Shown here piece by piece: positions 10,503 through 20,659 of a stretch of 64,000 bases of DNA (position 1 is the stretch's first letter; every line of letters begins with the position of its first letter). Below the pieces are notes generated by a model. It ran no database searches. It saw only the letters and a program-made list of their open reading frames with translations, and was not told the origin of the DNA. The DNA comes from Aplectana chamaeleonis. Its lineage: Eukaryota > Nematoda > Chromadorea > Rhabditida > Cosmocercidae. The position numbers were made by a program, and so were the translations under genes. The DNA lies in the NCBI GenBank assembly GCA_029168955.1, contig JAPDOI010000021.1:2406501-2470500 (forward strand), in the 5' to 3' direction.

Positions 10503-13500
10503 CGTGCTTGTATTTGGGTCCCGCAAACTTTTTACGGCGTCTTGCTCACTTCCACTTGGTCACCTCACAGTTTTTATGGCGTCCAACGTACTTTCATTTG
10601 GGTCGCGTACACTTTCTACGGCGTACTGCGCACACCCATTTGGGTCCCGCACACTTTCTACGGCATCCGACGCACTCCCACTTGGGTCCCCCACACGTTC
10701 TACGGCTTTCTGCGCACACCCATTTGGGTCCCGCACTTTTTTACGGCGTCTGACGTACTTTTGTTTGGGTCACACACACTTTCTACGGCGTTCTGCGCAC
10801 ACCCATTTGGGTCCCGCACACTTTTTACGGCGCCCGGCGCACTACAACTTGGGTCCCGTACACTTTCTACGGCGTCCGGCGCATTCCCACTTGGGTCCCG
10901 CACACTTTCAAACGGCATCCGGCGCACTCTCATTTGAGTCTCACACACTTTCTACGGCTATCTGCGCACACCCATTTGGGTCCCGCACTTTTTTACGGCG
11001 TCCGACGTACTTTTGTTTGGGTCACACACACTTTCTACAGCGTTCTGCGCACACCCATTTGGGTCCCGCACACTTTTTACGGCGTCCGGCGCACTACAAC
11101 TTGAGTGCCGTACACTTTCTACGGCGTTCGGCGCACTCCCATTTGGGTCCCGCACACTTTCTACGGCTTTCTGCGCACACCCATTTGGGTCCCGCACACT
11201 TTTTACGGCGTTCGGCGCACTACAACTTGAGTCCCGTACACTTTCTACGGCGTTCTGCGCGCACCCATTTGGGTCCCGCAAGTTTTTCACGGCGTTCTGC
11301 GCACGCCCATTTGGGCGCCGCACACTTTCTACGGCGTCCGGCGCACTCCCACTTGGGTCCCGCACACTTTCTACGGCGTCCCGCGCACTCCACTTGGGTC
11401 CCGCACATTCTACGGCGTCCGACGCACTCTCATTTGGGTCCCGCACACTTTCCAGGGCGTCCGGCGCACTCCCACTTGGGTCCCACACACTTTCTACGGC
11501 GTCCGGCGCACACCCATTTGGAACCGCACTTTTTTACAGCGTCCGGCGCACTCTTATTCGGGTCTCACATACTTCCTACGGCTTTCTGCGCACACCCATT
11601 TGGGTCCCGCACTTTTTTACGGCGTCCGGCGCACTCCCACATGGGTCCCACACACTTTCTACGGCGTCCGGCGCACTCCCACTTGGGTCCCACACACTTT
11701 CTACGGCGTTCTGCGCACACCCATTTGGGTCCCGCAAATTTTTCACGGCGTTCTGCGCACGCCCATTTGGGTCCCGCACACTTTCTACGGCGTCCCGCGC
11801 ACGCCCATTTGGGTCCCGCACACTTTCTACGGCGTTCTGCGCACGCCCATTTGGGTCCCGCACACTTTCTACGGCGTCCCGCGCACGCCCATTAGGGTCC
11901 CGCACACTTTCTACGGCGTTCCGCGCACACCCATTTCGGTCCCGCAAATTTTTCACGGCGTTCTGCGCTCGCCCATTTGGGTCCCGCACACTTTCTACGG
12001 CGTCCGGGCACTCCCACTTGGGTCCCGCACACTCTCTACGGCGTCCGGCGCACTCTCATTTGGGTCCCGCACACTTTCTACGTCGTCCGGCGCACTCTCG
12101 TTTGGGTCCCACACACTTTCTACGGCGTCCGGCGCACTCTCATTTGGGTCCCACATACCTTCTACGGCGTTCTGCGCACACCCATTTGGGTCCCGCACAC
12201 TTTTTACGGCGCCCGGCGCACTACAACTTGGGTCCCGTACACTTTCTACGGCGTCCGGCGCATTCCCACTCGGGTCCCGCACTTTTTTACGGCGTCTGAC
12301 GTACTTTTGTTTGGGTCACACACACTTTCTACGGCGTTCTGCGCACACCCATTTGGGTCCCGCACACTTTTTACGGCGCCCGGCGCACTACAACTTGGGT
12401 CCCGTACACTTTCTACGGCGTCCGGCGCATTCCCACTTGGGTCCCGCACACTTTCAAACGGCATCCGGCGCACTCTCATTTGAGTCTCACACTTTCTACG
12501 GCTATCTGCGCACACCCATTTGGGTCCTGCACTTTTTACGGCGTCCGACGTACTTTTGTTTGGGTCACACACGCACTTTCTACAGCGTTCTGCGCACACC
12601 CATTTGGGTCCCGCACACTTTTTACGGCGTCCGGCGCACTACAACTTGAGTCCCGTACACTTTCTACGGCGTTCGGCGCACTCCCATTTGGGTCCCGCAC
12701 ACTTTCTACGGCTTTCTGCGCACACCCATTTGGGTCCCGCACACTTTTTACGGCGTTCGGCGCACTACAACTTGAGTCCCGTACACTTTCTACGGCGTTC
12801 TGCGCACTCCCATTTGGGTCCCGCACACTTTCTACGGCGTTCTGCGCGCACCCATTTGGGTCCCGCAAATTTTTCACGGCGTTCTGCGCACGCCCATTTG
12901 GACGCCGCACACTTTCTACGGCGTCCGGCGCACTCCCACTTGGGTCCCGCACACTTTCTACGGCGTCCCGCGCACTCCCACTTGGGTCCCGCACACATTC
13001 TACGGCGTCCGACGCACTCTCATTTGGGTCCCGCACACTTTCCAGGGCGTCCGGCGCACTCCCACTTGGGTCCCACACACTTTCTACGGCGTCCGGCGCA
13101 CACCCATTTGGAACCGCACTTTTTTACGGCGTCCGGCGCACTCCCACTTGGGTCCCACATACTTTCTACGGCTTTCTGCGCACACCCATTTGGGTCCCGC
13201 ACTTTTTTTACGGCGTCCGGCGCACTCCCACTGGGGTCCCACACACTTTCTACGGCGTCCCGCGCACGCCTATTTGGGTCCCGTACACTTTCTACGGCGT
13301 TCTGCGCACACCCATTTGGGTCCCGCAAATTTTTCACGGCGTTCTGCGCACGCCCATTTGGGTCCCGCACACTTTCTACGGCGTCCCGCGCACGCCCATT
13401 TGGGTCCCGCACACTTTCTACGGCGTTCTGCGCACGCCCATTTGGGTCCCGCACACTTTCTACGGCGTCCGCGCACGCCCATAGGGTCCCGCACACTTTC

Positions 13501-13905
13501 TACGGCGTTCGCGCACCCATTTCGGTCCCGCAAATTTTTCACGGCGTTCTGCGCTCGCCCATTTGGGTCCCGCACACTTTCTACGGCGTCCGGGCACTCC
13601 CACTTGGGTCCCGCACACTCTCTACGGCGTCCGGCGCACTCTCATTTGGGTCCCGCACACTTTCTACGTCGTCCGGCGCACTCTCGTTTGGGTCCCACAC
13701 ACTTTCTACGGCGTCCGGCGCACTCTCATTTGGGTCCCACATACCTTCTACGGCGTTCTGCGCACACCCATTTGGATCCCGCACACTTTCTACGGCGTCC
13801 GGCGCACTCTCACTTTGGTCCCACACAGGTTCTACGGCGTCTCGCGCACTCCTGCTGGGGTCCCGCACACTATCTGCAGCGTTCTATGGCGCACTTCTAA
13901 GTCAC
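10503..13905. repeat. 42-bp satellite, array 2 (3.4 kb)
   Basis: About 81 units of 42 bp follow the + strand pattern GGGTCCCGCACACTTTCTAC, GGCGTYCKGCGCAC, WCCCAYTT (GTCCCGCACA at 11,771 and 11,813). Two long near-copies lie side by side: 10,74x-12,29x repeats at 12,29x-13,8xx with an offset of 1,545-1,586 bases, sharing rare variants such as the unit with GACGTACTTTTGTTTGGGTC and the one with CACTACAACTTG. Long ORFs in several frames on both strands (up to 480 codons) arise because 14 codons fit one unit. Confidence 0.95.
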
Positions 13906-14027
13906 ACCGTGCGGCGTTCCACAGAGTACTTCCGATCCCGCCGCATTGATTGAAGCGTTGCCCCGTCTCAGGGAGCGTTCAATCCTGAGTAAAAGCCGAT
14001 TAGTAACGGTGTTTTTTTCACTAGTTC

Positions 14028-14476
14028 ATTTTTACGATTTAGTAATCGTCGGATGGTTTATAATAACATGTTTACGTGTTTTTGTCTTTCTTGACCCTCA
14101 ATTTTGAGGTTCCGCAAAAATTTAGCTACCAACTTCTAAATTTGACAGGAGCTAGTTGCAAACAAAACCAGCTCCCTGGCCGAAAATGAGCTTTCTAGCT
14201 CAACGATAAGTGTCCCAACAAGATCGTGAACGCCAACTGAATAAAAAAAGGGGATGAACCCTTATTTTGACCAAAATCACGGGTTTTGACAATTTTTCTC
14301 GAATCTCAGGTAACCATTCCGGACCATTTTTTGAACAGTTATTCAGCTTTTGGTATATTAAATGCAAAAAGAACGGTCTTCCTACGTTTGCTCTGGACCC
14401 TGATACTGAGATCAGATGGTTGCGCGATGGCGAATCAAAGCCAAATCTGGTGAGCGCTTCGCGCTCACCACAATTT
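14028..14476 (+). mobile_element. hairpin-ended element W, copy 2
   Basis: A 449-bp unit collinear with 8,885-9,328, from TTTTTACGA to the hairpin GTGAGCGCTTCGCGCTCAC (14,450-14,468) and CACAATT. It lies about 120 bp beyond array 2 in the same orientation as copy 1. Confidence 0.75.
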
Positions 14477-14532
14477 AGTGATAAGAGCATCATGCTCTGA
14501 TTGAAAATTTTGTTGAGGGGTATGACAGGTTT

Positions 14533-14804
14533 ATAATTTGCCACCGGCACAAAATTCTCACGGAAAAGAAGTAGTTTTCTTGCCAGAATTTTCCATGAGT
14601 AGGCCCCAATATCATGTTATCTTTAACACCGGTGAAGCTGTTTCCCTAATCCCTAGTGTGTTCAGCTTCAACCGCTCACCTCCGTAGAAAGATGGTGTGT
14701 GAATGAAAACACAGCGCTCTCAATTTCTTTTATACCCTACCCTTTATCAATTGGGTATCATCAATTTTGTTTACCGTGAGAATTTTGTGCCGGTGGCAAT
14801 TTGT
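14533..14804. mobile_element. 272-bp inverted-repeat element
   Basis: TTGCCACCGGCACAAAATTC with flanking bases (14,533-14,563) is inverted at 14,773-14,804. The same CCGGTGGCAAAT end occurs alone at 15,343-15,368. The element encloses promoter module B copy 3. Confidence 0.7.
14665..14790 (-). promoter_or_regulatory. core promoter module B, copy 3
   Basis: On the - strand the order is ATGATACCCAATTGATAAAG, GGGTATAAAAG (14,734-14,727), then TTTTCATTCACACACC with the initiator A about 30 bases from the TATA start. It aligns over 100 bp with 5,928-6,030 and points toward array 2. Confidence 0.5.
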
Positions 14805-15739
14805 AATCGTCTGTCGGTCATAGCAAAATATAACAGTGATAACGAGATTTGGCATAAGCCCGATAAGTTGATATGGTATGGTATGTATTGTTTGGCGAAG
14901 TATGATAGTTTGGTATGATAGTATGGTTTGGCGAAGCCAGACGAACGCTACACATGGTTAATGGGGATGCCAGCGGCTAAGCAGGTATATTGTTTGGCGA
15001 AGCTTTCATGCTACTTATTGTTGATGGAGAAAGGACGGCGAAATTTGTCTATCGTTTAGTGAAACCAAAGAAATGCTATACACAGCCACTAACAAGGTCC
15101 GATATAAGCCGACCTATCGTTATCGATTTGTTTTATTATTGCCCTACTATATTAGGTCGCTTTAAGTTGCCGTTTAGATGTCGCGTTCTGTTGTTTTTCT
15201 TCTACATGGTTCTAACGTGTAATGAATCAAATCAAATCGTTCGGAAGAGCTTAAGGTTCATACGCTCCTCAACATGGTGAACGTAAAACAGGTTTTAACT
15301 TGCCTCAGTATTCCAGAGCGGAACTTTAACAGGATATTTCCTGAGTGAAAATTTTGTGCCGGTGGCAAATAATCAACGTGTTGGGCTTAGTGCCTTTTGT
15401 GGGACGCGGGCGGGTGCGAACCAAGCCTTCAAGATTCATCCATGGGAATGAGAATTCCTTCCTATCGCAGATATTTCATAGCGTTATCAGTCCTTAGTTT
15501 TTTAGAGACTCTACTCAGACATGGGGGTGATTATTCCGCGGGGGAATGTCGGTTGCTCCTCTCTGGCCATCCAGAGTTTAACCGATACTTGTCCTCCATA
15601 CAACCGCAGACACGTGGGCGGATATTCGGCGGGGAAACGTCGGCTGGCCCGCTGGGGTATCTGCGGGGCAACCGATCTTCCACCGCCATTCAACCAATCT
15701 CACACCGCGGTACAACTGAACCAGATTGCCGGTCACGCG
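14805..15739. other. no recognised gene
   Basis: I see a TGGTATGGT-rich stretch at 14,875-14,930 and no coding feature. The ORFs at 15,397-16,006 run into the inverted-repeat element that follows and show no protein motif. Confidence 0.4.
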
Positions 15740-15885
15740 CTTTTCAATACATCCTGGGTATTCCAGGGTCCGCAGAGGGTACACCGGAGACATCACTTCC
15801 GGCGTCCCCACAAAAGAGGTGATACCACCGCAACGGTGTACGGTGGGATGCACCCTACTGCGGACCATGGGGAGGTGGCCCCACC

Positions 15886-16057
15886 AGGGGTGCGTTCCAA
15901 GAACATTTCCATGGCAAAACGCGTCCATGGAATCGTAGCCACGGCTACGTTGGAGCAACTTTCAGTTATAATTCGCATTAATGGAAAGCAAATTTGTCCA
16001 TGGTGAGGTTGCTTTTCCTCCCACAACGTCGTGGTAACGTTCTTGGAACGCACCCCA
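15886..16057. mobile_element. short TIR element, GGGGTGCGTTCC family, copy 2
   Basis: GGGGTGCGTTCCAAGAAC at 15,887-15,904 is inverted at 16,039-16,056. CAG occurs on both sides if the terminus is taken as GGGTGCG, a possible 3-bp target duplication. Confidence 0.7.
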
Positions 16058-16149
16058 GTTGAGTATCACCCCCCCCCCCCGAGCCGTGGGGAGCCCCCTC
16101 ACTCGGCGACAAAAATTATTCTCCGTCATCCGGTGGATTTTCTGGAAAG

Positions 16150-16226
16150 TGATTCGAGGTCACCTTCCAGGTCCTGCTCTAAAGAGCCGACTAAGGCACA
16201 CTGTCAGATGAGGAGCCTTTTATACC
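16150..16226 (-). promoter_or_regulatory. core promoter module A, copy 2
   Basis: GGGTATAAAAGGCTCCTCATCT (TATA at 16,224-16,217, - strand) is followed by GACAGTGTGCCTTAGTCGGC. It lies in the left arm of the inverted repeat and faces outward. Confidence 0.5.
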
Positions 16227-16589
16227 CCTATCATTGTTAATATTTGTCTGAAGATGTTGATGGCGGCGGATCCGTCCTTTGTCTGAGTTGCAGAACATGC
16301 CACATAATTGACGGTAGAGCACTTCCCCGCCTCTGGCACTGGGAGAGGAGATCTACGGGAGAAAATGGATCTGCCGAGGAACTACAGTAGGTATATTGTA
16401 CTAAAGATGAGCGAATGAAGATGATGAGGTGAACTACCGAAGTGATCGCCGCTCCGCAGCCGCAACGCGGAAGGTTATAACGTCATTTCAATTGTACTGA
16501 ACGCAATCAATACCTACAAACTACGTATATGACTCCAAACATACGTCAGGATCATTAACATGTTTGGACACAAATGTTAACATTTTTGC

Positions 16590-16660
16590 TGATATAAAAG
16601 GCTTCTCATCTCGCAGTGTGTCTCAGTCGGCTCTTCGGAGCCGGACCTGGGAGGTGGCAT
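16590..16660 (+). promoter_or_regulatory. core promoter module A, copy 3
   Basis: GATATAAAAGGCTTCTCATC (TATA at 16,593-16,600) is followed by CGCAGTGTGTCTCAGTCGGC. The A of TCAGTC lies 32 bases after the first T of the TATA box. TCAGT is the common arthropod-type initiator word; use here is inferred. Confidence 0.5.
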
Positions 16661-16673
16661 CGAATCACTCACC

Positions 16674-16845
16674 AGGGGTGCGTTCCAAGAATGTTTCCAT
16701 GATGCCGTGGGAGGGCAAATAGCCTTTCCATGGACAAACCTGTTGCCCATGGCCACGAATTATAACTGTAAATTGCTTCCACGCGGCCGTGGCTACGTTT
16801 CCATGGAAGCCTTTTACCTTGGGAATGTTCATGGAACGCACCCCA
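16674..16845. mobile_element. short TIR element, GGGGTGCGTTCC family, copy 3
   Basis: It has terminal GGGGTGCGTTCC and CATGGAACGCACCCC (one mismatch). Comparison with the uninterrupted left arm at 16,100-16,160 shows it inserted between GAATCACT and CCAGAA of the right arm, with CAG on both sides. Confidence 0.75.
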
Positions 16846-17095
16846 GAAGATCCCCCGGATACCCGAGGATAATTTTTGTCGCCAAGGGTAGGGGGCTCCC
16901 CACGGCTTGGGGGAGGGTGGTACCCAACTGCGGGGCCACCTCCCTACGATCCACAGTGGGGTGCACCTCACTGCGGACCGTGGCAGTAGGGTGCCCCCCT
17001 CCCTCTGGAGACCCTAAAGCGGATTACCCCAGGAGTATGTCTCCGGAGTCCCCTCTGTGGACCCGGAAACACTATCCCTGTAAAACACGTTAGGT

Positions 17096-17885
17096 CACCG
17101 CGTACACCGGAATTTGAAATTCCCTCCAAAATCGAGTTCTGTTCAACTACAGCCCTAATATACCTGTAAAAACATGTTAGATTTCCGTCATCTACAGGAG
17201 AATTCCGTTCATCTACAGCTGATAACAGTAGATCCTCCGGATAAGTCCAGTAGGTGACATATCCCAGTGCTGGAGCCGTTGCAGCGTCAACCCGTTTTCC
17301 ACCGCCAAATAACCGTTTCCGTGTATTGAATTTCTCTCTATCTGCAGTAAAACCGACAATTCGACACCTCCCAGTTTTTGCGCCCGCCGTCCCACCGACA
17401 AGCCTCTTTACCCGGCTGAACGATCGTCAGCGAGTCTGAGCACGGAAATCCTCTGTTTTCTGTAAGCGGTATGTTTGAATCTTCGTTTTTTCGAATTCTG
17501 AATGCCTCCGTCCTCGAACTGGGTTTGTACACGCGCGGGCGAGTCCCTCTAAACTGCGTGTGCTACACCAATGGCTTTTGCTCGCCACCTACTATATGCT
17601 AAAGGGCGGAGAGTACCAGTGACAGTGGGATGAGAGGGGGCCGCAGCAGCGACCATTTATGCACATCGTTCATCAATCCTAATTCGCGGGAAGTTGTTAC
17701 GTTGAAACATGATAAAACTCGTGGAACACCTCCACTGGCAAAACAGTGTTATAGAACACGTATGGATGAACAGTCGCTGCTGCCTGTTTAGGTTTTCTCG
17801 GTGGAGTGCACCTGGAAAACATAGGGGAGCGAGCGGGGGACGAGCACTGACTTTCTGAAGCCCCATTCATAGCTGGTCGCTTCGA
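17096..17885. other. no recognised gene
   Basis: Two approximate repeats CATGTTAGATTTCCGTCATCTACAG and CCGTTCATCTACAGCTG occur at 17,170-17,222. ORFs of 60-77 codons show no motif. Confidence 0.4.
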
Positions 17886-17888
17886 CTG

Positions 17889-18342
17889 GAAGGCAGTGTT
17901 CACGATAAATTTCACTTTCGATGTCTCCACGGTTTACGGAAGATCTGGTGCCCTATATAGCAAGGCATTTTTAAAACGGACGCGAAAGACGCGTTTTTGA
18001 GGAAAAATAGGCCCTCTCTTGTTTACGTTGATTTTTGAGCGTGGAGGAATATACCGCTAGAAGGATGATAACTATCAGTGCAATGAAGCGATCAGTTCAC
18101 TTATCAGCACTTCCTTGGCTTGATCATTCCTGTAATCTGAGTCTTCATTTGTTCATTCCGAGGGGGTGGGTCTGGGGCACCAGAAGTGTGAGGGGCACCA
18201 AAACGCTTGATTGCAGCCTTTATTTTGCCGCTCCTGGCTTGTTTCCTACCGTTCTTTCGACACTGGGAGCCTAGGATTCTTCTCGCCTATCATTTCACTG
18301 TGGAAAGTCAACGAGGATGATCATCGTGAACGCTGCCTTTAA
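17889..18342. mobile_element. TTAA element, AGGCAGTGTTCACGAT family
   Basis: The left end GGCAGTGTTCACGATAAATT and right end ATCGTGAACGCTGCCT plus TTAA (18,339-18,342) are inverted. The left TTAA has decayed. There is no ORF. Confidence 0.65.
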
Positions 18343-18552
18343 AGTCGGAACGATCAACGATACTGCCGCGATCTGAAATCGCTCCGGGCCGCGACTTGGA
18401 ATGGCTTCGTCCAGCGATTTCAAATCGCTCGGGTGGACGCAATTACGCGTGAATTAGACGGACAGTTGCAGGCAAAGCCGCGGGAATGAAAAAAAGTTTT
18501 TTTTCTCGGCATTTCTACTTATTTTTTCACATTGTAGCCCTTACGTCTTAGA

Positions 18553-19013
18553 TTAAAGGCAGTGTTCACGTTGAATATCGCACTCGAGTTCGACACAAAA
18601 ATGGGATTGTGTGGTCCTGAGGTAACTAATGGTGAAGTAACAGCGAAGAAAAACGTGCAGAATAAGTCAAAATGACGGTTTCTAAATTCAGGGCGTGGAC
18701 GAGAATCATGTGGCCCGCTGTTTTCGGCGCGCGCGCGCTAATCGCGAAGTCTGCGCGAATTGATCATGCTAAACGCGGCAGAGTTGCCTGGCAATTCGCC
18801 ATCGAAACGTGTGTGGCGCCACAAGCTCGTCCGATTGGGGGGGGGGGGCGGACCGGGATAGGTAGGCGCACCGGGATAGCTTTCAAACCCGTTTTTATTG
18901 ATTGCTGGCCAGTTTTCGTTGCTTTCTTTGACCCTATCCTCTACAGCACCTGCCAACTTAGTGTTTCACACCGAGACCTCGAGAGCGAGATTTATCGTGA
19001 ACACTGCCTTTAA
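18553..19013. mobile_element. TTAA element, AGGCAGTGTTCACG family
   Basis: TTAA (18,553-18,556) is followed by AGGCAGTGTTCACG and ends CGTGAACACTGCCT then TTAA (19,010-19,013). A TTAA target duplication is the piggyBac hallmark; the terminal bases AGGCA are not the classic CCCT, so the superfamily is tentative. Confidence 0.8.
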
Positions 19014-19289
19014 AGAGTTTTGCACAGTTTTCAAGCAAAAAAATGGTTCAAAAAGACGATCAGGTTTAATTTGCTTGAACAGCAAGGTAAAACTGAAGCT
19101 AAAATTTCTATTTGCTCGAAGCCGACGTGAAATGTAATTTTTCGGTAGCCTCCTTACATTTTCTTATCTCTATCATCGTAAATGTAGGACAAATACTGGT
19201 TTTTCCCTTTCACATGCCGTATTTTATACGTTAGAACTGTGACGTCTGCAATTTCGCGCCACATACGCAAGGTTGTGACGAAAGATTGC

Positions 19290-19535
19290 GGACTAATCGC
19301 TTCGACTAGACGAATTGCTTCCATCATGGGAGCGACGCGATTAGTCGAAGCGACCTAACAAAATCAAGCAGGTCGCTTCGACCAGCTATGAAATACCCCA
19401 GTCGCTCGGCGATCACGACTGAAACTGCAAACTGTTCGAAACCGTCGCGACTCAGCACAAGATCTGTAGGCGCGACGGGTTCTGTAACTGTTGGCAACGC
19501 CGCGACTAGTCGAAGCGACCTGCTATGAATGAGCC
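19290..19535. repeat. cluster of TCGCTTCGACTA inverted repeats
   Basis: TCGCTTCGACTA or its complement TAGTCGAAGCGA occurs at about 19,298, 19,341, 19,371 (variant) and 19,508, forming several overlapping inverted pairs, with AGCTATGAA or GCTATGAA beside two of them. It is probably a decayed foldback element. Confidence 0.5.
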
Positions 19536-19689
19536 TCGAGTACTCAGACCTACTGAGTAGAAGTACTTCGACTGAGAGTGCTATCAAACGGTCTTTCAAT
19601 TCCTTTCAGATTTGAATCCTGAGTGGGGTAGTATTATAATGTGTTCAACGCTGCGACAAATCAAGAAGTTGGAAGGTAGGCAGACTCAC

Positions 19690-19857
19690 CTTAGGTTTAG
19701 GCTCCTTTTCCTTCTGCTTGTCCTTGTCTTCCAGAAGATCGTTCTGTCTTTCAAACTCTTTTATGAGTGCCTCCTGTTGTTTCAGAGCAGCGTCACGATT
19801 TCGTGGTATCCGTTCCTGAGATGGGAGCTCTTCGAGCACTGCTCCCGGGGCAACCAT
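19690..19857 (-). CDS. probable first coding exon of an unidentified gene
   Basis: The - strand ATG at 19,857 sits in ATCATGG, with an in-frame TGA 18 bases upstream. The frame encodes 56 residues, hydrophilic and likely coiled coil (..ALKQQEALIKEFERQNDLL.., then DKDKQKEKEPKPK), and meets a consensus 5' splice site AAG|GTGAGT at 19,690/19,689 exactly at a codon boundary. Codon use looks coding, unlike the ORFs in the repeats around it. The next exon should lie at lower coordinates; I could not place it among the TTAA elements there. The protein family is not recognised. Confidence 0.5.
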
Positions 19858-20101
19858 GATGTTAAATGAACTGAATCACCTCGCTGCATCGTTTTTCTAC
19901 TTGTTTCATACTTGAGCGCTATTGAACGGAATCAGCATATCTGCGGTGGTTCTTGGTGGTGTTCTCAAACAACCCGTCAGCGTTCCGCCGCAATGTTTGG
20001 AGAAGTGTCAGCATGTGATAGATATGGTTTGTCTTTACTCTGCCAATTCGAAACTTGATGCTTAGGGTAAAGCGGCCTTTATCACACTCTATTATCGTTA
20101 G

Positions 20102-20335
20102 GCATCAAATTCACCTTTAGCACCGTCATCGAAGCTTGCTCGCGCAAAGAGTGAGTTTGCCGCGAGTGATAGTGAACTACCATTGCCAATCTTGTGCGGT
20201 ATGTTTTTGCATGTGATAAACGATTTCAGAAAACCCGCGCTGGATACGCTGCAGGCAAAAACGAAGTTGACTGCTTGCTATCGCGATCGAGTTCTAGAGC
20301 TCACAAATAGAGCTCCTAAAATATTCACCTCGTGA
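20102..20335 (+). CDS. exon-like ORF, possible terminal exon
   Basis: A 77-codon frame opens immediately after TTATCGTTAG (possible 3' splice site) and stops at TGA 20,333-20,335. It reads ASNSPLAPSSKLARAKSEFA.. then LPLPILCGMFLHVINDF and ..DTLQAKTKLTACYRDRVLEL; composition and codons look protein-coding. It has no early ATG, so it would need an upstream exon. A 31-base GTATGT..TTTCAG stretch inside it is too short for an intron and is better read through. The family is not recognised. Confidence 0.35.
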   Translation, partial: ASNSPLAPSSKLARAKSEFAASDSELPLPILCGMFLHVINDFRKPALDTLQAKTKLTACYRDRVLELTNRAPKIFTS

Positions 20336-20560
20336 GGGGGTCAATTTTGTTTCCACTGCGAGGCTAGCTACCTCGCAGTAGGTCGTGGCGGCTCCGGTCG
20401 TCTAGGATTCGTGACCGGAAAGGATCACCGAAATCTTTGAACGAATTCACCCCAATTTCGCAGTAAACACACGTAATTTTGCGTAATATTCACCCTATTT
20501 TCGCGGCATATTCACCCCAATCTCACCTATCCTAGCGGCAAATTCACCCATGCAGGGAAC
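20325..20560. repeat. irregular ATTCACCCC..TTTCGC repeats
   Basis: ATTCACC recurs about five times between 20,322 and 20,550, mostly followed by CCAATTTCGC or TATTTTCGC, at irregular spacings of about 25-125 bp. No period is fixed and no function is suggested. Confidence 0.5.
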
Positions 20561-20596
20561 TTATGGCGGCAAATTAGCACTTGATGCCGACATGTA

Positions 20597-20659
20597 CATG
20601 AGCATCAAGTCTTTTTTGCTGAGGCATCAAGTCTCAGCAAAAAAGACTTGATGCTCATG
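20597..20659. repeat. perfect 27-bp hairpin
   Basis: CATGAGCATCAAGTC..GCTGAG (20,597-20,623) is perfectly complementary to 20,633-20,659 around the 9-base loop GCATCAAGT. The word ACTTGATGC or its complement also occurs at 20,053, 20,102 and 20,579, so it may be a decayed element rather than an RNA gene. Confidence 0.8.

Larger units (their letters stand above)
15740..17095. mobile_element. long inverted-repeat element with promoter modules
   Basis: Two arms are complementary: GTCGGCTCTT, GTGATTCGAGGTCACCTTCC and GACAAAAATTATTCTCCGTC (16,085-16,240) return inverted at 16,590-16,885, and the outer parts (GGTCCGCAGAGGGTACACCG at 15,768; TGCACCCTACTGCGGACCAT at 15,850) return at 16,960-17,070. 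The right arm is split by the small TIR element at 16,674-16,845. No transposase ORF is seen. The interior of the 8.03-8.67 kb element is related. Confidence 0.7.

Noticed and set aside
6228..13905. CRISPR-like array
   Set aside because: The 42-bp units abut without unique spacers, diverge gradually, and the genome is animal.
10453..13953. Long ORFs up to 480 codons in several frames over array 2 as protein genes
   Set aside because: They follow from a stop-poor 42-bp unit with period divisible by three; frames on both strands are equally open and the products are the same repeat read in different registers.
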